In this document: positions 61,237 to 64,000 of the stretch, piece by piece
Position numbering within the stretch: position 1 is the stretch's first letter
How the letters are laid out: the number at the start of each line of letters is the position of its first letter
NCBI RefSeq assembly: GCF_051307055.1
Contig: NZ_CP149994.1
Coordinates: 1,426,001 to 1,490,000, forward strand
Direction: 5' to 3'
DNA: 64,000 nt
Source: Dryocola sp051307055
GTDB taxonomy: Bacteria; Pseudomonadota; Gammaproteobacteria; Enterobacterales; Enterobacteriaceae
Notes under the pieces: model-generated
The model's input: only the letters and a program-made list of their open reading frames with translations
What the model was told of the DNA's origin: nothing
Database searches by the model: none
Position numbers and translations under genes: made by a program

Positions 61237-61650
61237 ATGAAACAGACAGATATTGAAAGTATTTTAAAAAATACGCATACCATCGCGCTGGTGGGCGCCA
61301 GCGATAAGCCCGATCGTCCGAGCTATCGGGTGATGGCATATCTGTTAAATCAGGGCTATGAGGTGATCCCCGTCTCCCCAAAAGTGGCGGGCAAAACGCT
61401 GCTGGGCCAGCAGGGCTACGGCAGCCTCGCGGAGATCCCGAAAAAAGTGGATATGGTGGATGTATTCCGCAATTCCGAAGCCGCATGGGATGTCGCCAAA
61501 GAAGCCATCGCCATTGGCGCGAAAACGCTTTGGCTGCAGCTGGGTGTTATCAATGAACAGGCGGCCGTGCTGGCCCAGGATGCAGGGCTGAAAGTGGTAA
61601 TGGACAGATGTCCGGCAATTGAGATCCCGCGGCTTGGGTTAGCAAAATAA
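61237..61650 (+). CDS. yccU: CoA-binding-fold protein YccU
   Basis: The 137-residue protein is a small Rossmann-fold CoA-binding domain protein (succinyl-CoA synthetase alpha type) with TIALVGASDKPDRPSYRVM, VIPVSPKVAGKTLLGQQGYG and MDRCPAIEIPRL. Its function is unknown. GGAG precedes the ATG; a longer frame 14 codons upstream lacks conservation. A symmetrical terminator separates it from hspQ on the other strand. Confidence 0.93.
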   Translation: MKQTDIESILKNTHTIALVGASDKPDRPSYRVMAYLLNQGYEVIPVSPKVAGKTLLGQQGYGSLAEIPKKVDMVDVFRNSEAAWDVAKEAIAIGAKTLWLQLGVINEQAAVLAQDAGLKVVMDRCPAIEIPRLGLAK

Positions 61651-61652
61651 GA

Positions 61653-61676
61653 AAAAACCCGCAGGCGCGGGTTTTT
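61653..61676. terminator. bidirectional terminator between yccU and hspQ
   Basis: AAAAACCCGC (61653-61662) pairs perfectly with GCGGGTTTTT (61667-61676) around AGGC, with A and T runs on both sides. Confidence 0.9.
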
Positions 61677-61677
61677 G

Positions 61678-61995
61678 TCAGTTACGCAGGCGAGGTGCCT
61701 GAAGCTGTTGCCGTATAGACGCCGCCAGCTCATCCATTGAGGGCTGTTCAGGGTGCTCTTCCTGCGCCTCCCCGCTCAGCTGGGCTTCAGCAAGGTAGGT
61801 ATGCATCGCCTGGCCATCTTCATCTTCCATGACGACGTGGTACCAGGGCGCCGCGCGCAAAGCGTCGTTATCAGCCAGTTCATCTTCCGCTGGTTCATCA
61901 AGGGAATATTCAGGGTCGATATCAACCACCACCCCTAAGTAGCCCAGCAGCGAATGGCGTACCTGCTGACCAATGCCGAATTTGCTGGCAATCAT
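61678..61995 (-). CDS. hspQ: heat shock protein HspQ
   Basis: HspQ is a hemimethylated-DNA-binding-type small protein that activates substrate degradation by Lon and affects DnaA levels. The 105 residues equal E. coli, opening MIASKFGIGQQVRHSLLGYLG and keeping LRAAPWYHVVMED and DELAASIRQQLQAPRLRN. A strong GGGAGGTG precedes the chosen ATG; the longer frame extends upstream without conservation. rlmI is just upstream on the same strand. No heat-shock promoter was defined. Confidence 0.96.
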   Translation of the reverse strand: MIASKFGIGQQVRHSLLGYLGVVVDIDPEYSLDEPAEDELADNDALRAAPWYHVVMEDEDGQAMHTYLAEAQLSGEAQEEHPEQPSMDELAASIRQQLQAPRLRN

Positions 61996-62057
61996 TGTCA
62001 CCTCCCGGGAAACGTTACTCTGCATAGAGATATGCGGGCAACTTTCCACTTTTCAAG

Positions 62058-63248
62058 CTACATGACGCGACAGGCAAACCCTTTCAGATAAAGACCTTCC
62101 GGATAGGTTGCGATCACCGGGTGATCGGCCGCCTGACGGAACTGCTCTATAAATTGTACATCACGCCCGGCATCTACGGCGGCATCGGCAATGATTTTCT
62201 GGAATAAATCGGTGGTCATCAGGCCGGAACAGGAGAAGGTCATCAGAATGCCGCCCGGGTTCAGCAGCTGGATGGCCAGCATATTGATGTCCTTATAACC
62301 GCGGCAGGCGCCCATCAGCTGGCTTTTGTTTTCCACAAACTTAGGCGGGTCCATTACGATGACGTCAAACTTCTCGCCTGCGTCGCGATATTTACGCAGC
62401 AGCTTGAAAACATCGTCACGCAGGAATTCAGCTTTGCTGAGGTCCAGTTTGTTCAGCTCGACGTTTTGTTTTGCGATATCCAGCGCGTCCTGCGAGGTAT
62501 CAACGCTCACCACCTGGCTGCAGCCGCCCATCAAAGCGGAAACGGCGAAACCGCCGGTGTACGAGAAGCAGTTCAGCACGCGTTTATCTTTCACATACTG
62601 GCGAGTGGCGAAGCGGCTGTCGCGCTGATCGAGGTAATAGCCCGTCTTGTGTCCGCCCCTGATATCCACCAGCAGCTTCATGCCGTGCTCTTCAATCGGC
62701 AGCAGGTCCGGCGGCAGTTCACCGCTAACCGGGCCCTGAGCTAACTCCATGCCCTCTTTTTTACGCACGGCAACGTCTGAACGGTCATAGATGGCGCATT
62801 GCGGATAGAGATTCTGCAGCGCCGCAACCAGGGCCGGGCGCTGGTACTCGGCGCCAGCAGAGAGCAGCTGCAGCACGAGGAAATTGCCGAAGCGGTCGAT
62901 GGTCACGCCAGGCAGGCCGTCGGATTCTCCGGCGATAAGACGATAGCTGTCCAGCCCGTCACGCTTAGCAAGCCATTCCCGCCACTGCTGCGCCTGCTGC
63001 AGACGACGAGTGAAAAAGGCGATATCGATGCTTTCATTGGCATCGAATGTCCACACGCGGGCGCGGATTTGCGAAGAGGGAGAGTAGGCTGCACGCGCTA
63101 ACCACTTACCCTGGCTGTCGACGATATCAATGGTTTCGCCGAGGCTGGCTTTACCTTCCACGCGAGCTACCGCGCCAGAAAACACCCACGGATGACGGCG
63201 CAATAAAGATTTTTCGCGCCCTTTGGTTAACACTAAACGTACGGTCAT
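62058..63248 (-). CDS. rlmI: 23S rRNA (cytosine-1962-C5)-methyltransferase RlmI
   Basis: RlmI methylates C1962 of 23S rRNA. The 396 residues (same as E. coli) comprise an N-terminal PUA domain (about 1-75, RLVLTKGREKSLLRRHPWVFSGAV), a linking RNA-binding domain and a class I methyltransferase domain with NCFSYTGGFAVSALMGG for SAM, MDPPKFVENK, and the catalytic Cys340 in TFSCSGLM. It runs towards hspQ, 62 bases away, and is divergent from acyP. Confidence 0.97.
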   Translation of the reverse strand: MTVRLVLTKGREKSLLRRHPWVFSGAVARVEGKASLGETIDIVDSQGKWLARAAYSPSSQIRARVWTFDANESIDIAFFTRRLQQAQQWREWLAKRDGLDSYRLIAGESDGLPGVTIDRFGNFLVLQLLSAGAEYQRPALVAALQNLYPQCAIYDRSDVAVRKKEGMELAQGPVSGELPPDLLPIEEHGMKLLVDIRGGHKTGYYLDQRDSRFATRQYVKDKRVLNCFSYTGGFAVSALMGGCSQVVSVDTSQDALDIAKQNVELNKLDLSKAEFLRDDVFKLLRKYRDAGEKFDVIVMDPPKFVENKSQLMGACRGYKDINMLAIQLLNPGGILMTFSCSGLMTTDLFQKIIADAAVDAGRDVQFIEQFRQAADHPVIATYPEGLYLKGFACRVM

Positions 63249-63338
63249 ATTTTGTTATGCTGTTTTGCTAAGAATTGGGCGTCATTTTCCGGGTTAGCCC
63301 GGTGAAATGCAACGCAAGAACCCTAAACGGAGGAAGAT

Positions 63339-63620
63339 ATGGCATCAGTATGCACGCTTGCCTGGGTCCACGGCATGGTTCAGGGGGTTGGTTTTCGCTA
63401 CAGTACGCAGCACGAAGCACAGAAACTGGGGCTGACTGGCTACGTCCGGAATATGGATGACGGCAGCGTAGAAGTGCTGGCCTGCGGTGATAAGCAGCAG
63501 GTGGAGCAGCTTGTCGACTGGCTGAAAGCGGGAGGGCCACGCAGCGCCAGGGTTGATAAAGTACTCACGGAACCACATCAACCCGACAGAGAATGGACCA
63601 GCTTTGGCGTCCGCTATTAA
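63339..63620 (+). CDS. acyP: acylphosphatase
   Basis: The 93-residue protein hydrolyses acyl phosphates. Catalytic residues are Arg20 (VQGVGFRYST) and Asn38 (GYVRNMDDGSVEV). Cys5 and Cys49 occupy the positions that form a disulfide in the E. coli enzyme YccX. GGAGG precedes the ATG. It is one residue longer than E. coli, ending with Tyr, and its stop overlaps that of convergent tusE (TTAA). Confidence 0.95.
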   Translation: MASVCTLAWVHGMVQGVGFRYSTQHEAQKLGLTGYVRNMDDGSVEVLACGDKQQVEQLVDWLKAGGPRSARVDKVLTEPHQPDREWTSFGVRY

Positions 63621-63946
63621 ATACATTTCACCGGTTTGGGCAGGCCTGCAATCTTCGTGGCTTGCTTAGCCGGGCCTTTCGGAAAGAGGCGATAGAGGTA
63701 GCGACTGTTACCTTTTTCCTCGCCAAATTTATTAGCCATAGCCTTAACCAGCATGCGAATCGCCGGAGAGGTGTTAAATTCCAGGTAGAATTCACGCACA
63801 AAACGCACCACTTCCCAGTGCTCAACCGCAAGCGTAATCCCTTCTTTTTCAGCGATTACCACGGCAAGCGGCTCGCTCCACTCCGCGCTGTTTTTCAGAT
63901 ACCCATCGGTATCCGTTGCGATAACTTTTCCTTCAAACGTCAACAT
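63617..63946 (-). CDS. tusE: sulfur relay protein TusE
   Basis: TusE takes persulfide sulfur from TusBCD and presents it to MnmA for 2-thiouridine at tRNA wobble positions. The 109 residues (same as E. coli) are DsrC-like, with EWSEPLAVVIAEKEGITL, HWEVVRFVREFYLEFNTSP and FPKGPAKQATKIAGLPKP, and the swinging sulfur-carrying Cys108 next to the C-terminus (KCI). I chose the ATG giving MLTFEGK; the frame extends six codons further. The 54 bases beyond, to the window end, hold nothing I can name; yccA is expected next. Confidence 0.96.
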   Translation of the reverse strand: MLTFEGKVIATDTDGYLKNSAEWSEPLAVVIAEKEGITLAVEHWEVVRFVREFYLEFNTSPAIRMLVKAMANKFGEEKGNSRYLYRLFPKGPAKQATKIAGLPKPVKCI

Positions 63947-64000
63947 AGTCACTCGGGCTCTCATTCAAACTGGCCGCAGTGTAACAAATTTGGCCGGACA

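Noticed and set aside
1..64000. tRNA or rRNA genes, insertion sequences, prophage or genomic island
   Set aside because: No cloverleaf, rRNA-like stretch, transposase or integrase reading frame was found. Gene order is the ordinary enterobacterial core.

Overview
The window is a stretch of core chromosome from a member of the Enterobacteriaceae. Gene content and order follow the aroA to tusE (yccK) segment of Escherichia coli closely, and MukBEF, MatP, SulA, RMF, OmpF and OmpA are all present. It is not E. coli itself: protein sequences differ throughout, and three local differences in content stand out. There is no ycaL between aroA and cmk, there is no elf/ycb fimbrial operon between ssuE and pyrD, and a small DUF1471-type exported protein gene sits between pncB and pepN. 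REP-type palindromes beginning GTAG suggest an Enterobacter/Klebsiella/Cedecea-like genus, but I cannot fix the genus from sequence reading alone. I count 55 protein genes, no rRNA or tRNA genes, no insertion sequences, no prophage and no CRISPR array.

Layout. 1-3.8 kb: end of aroA, then cmk, rpsA and ihfB. 4-11.3 kb: ycaI (ComEC family), msbA-lpxK (lipid A), ycaQ, ycaR-kdsB (Kdo activation). 11.4-13 kb: ycbJ and elyC, convergent. 13.2-20.4 kb: cmoM-mukF-mukE-mukB, a tRNA methyltransferase joined to the chromosome condensin. 20.6-23.9 kb: ldtD, mepK and gloC. 24.1-29.9 kb, reverse strand: aspC, ompF, asnS, pncB. 30.2-33.4 kb: the DUF1471 gene and pepN. 33.4-33.8 kb: a repeat array made of REP palindromes and copies of the ssuB end. 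33.8-38.0 kb, reverse strand: ssuEADCB (sulfonate-sulfur use). 38.3-45.2 kb: pyrD, zapC, ycbX (reverse), rlmKL, uup. 45.3-49.2 kb: pqiABC and rmf. 49.2-54.2 kb: fabA, lonH, matP, ompA, sulA. 54.4-64 kb: sxy, yccS-yccF, helD, mgsA, yccT, yccU, hspQ, rlmI, acyP, tusE.

How the genes work together. Much of the window serves the cell envelope: lipid A flipping and phosphorylation (MsbA, LpxK), Kdo activation (KdsB), peptidoglycan cross-linking and cutting (LdtD, MepK), enterobacterial common antigen/peptidoglycan balance (ElyC), porins (OmpF, OmpA), inter-membrane lipid transport (PqiABC) and unsaturated fatty acid synthesis (FabA). A second group handles chromosome structure and division: IHF-beta, MukBEF, MatP, ZapC, SulA. 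A third concerns translation and RNA: S1, AsnS, CmoM, RlmKL, RlmI, TusE, RMF and Uup. Several known control sites can be read directly: a LexA box at sulA, FadR and FabR sites at fabA, a PurR box at pyrD and a three-box OmpR array at ompF.

I found no clearly new biological system. The most unusual element is the pepN-ssuB array, where a unit carrying two REP palindromes and the last codons of ssuB is repeated in tandem. Next are a four-hairpin cluster between gloC and aspC, a series of convergent gene pairs whose stop codons overlap or abut, and two proteins that appear to lack part of their family's ATP-using machinery (YcbJ, LonH).
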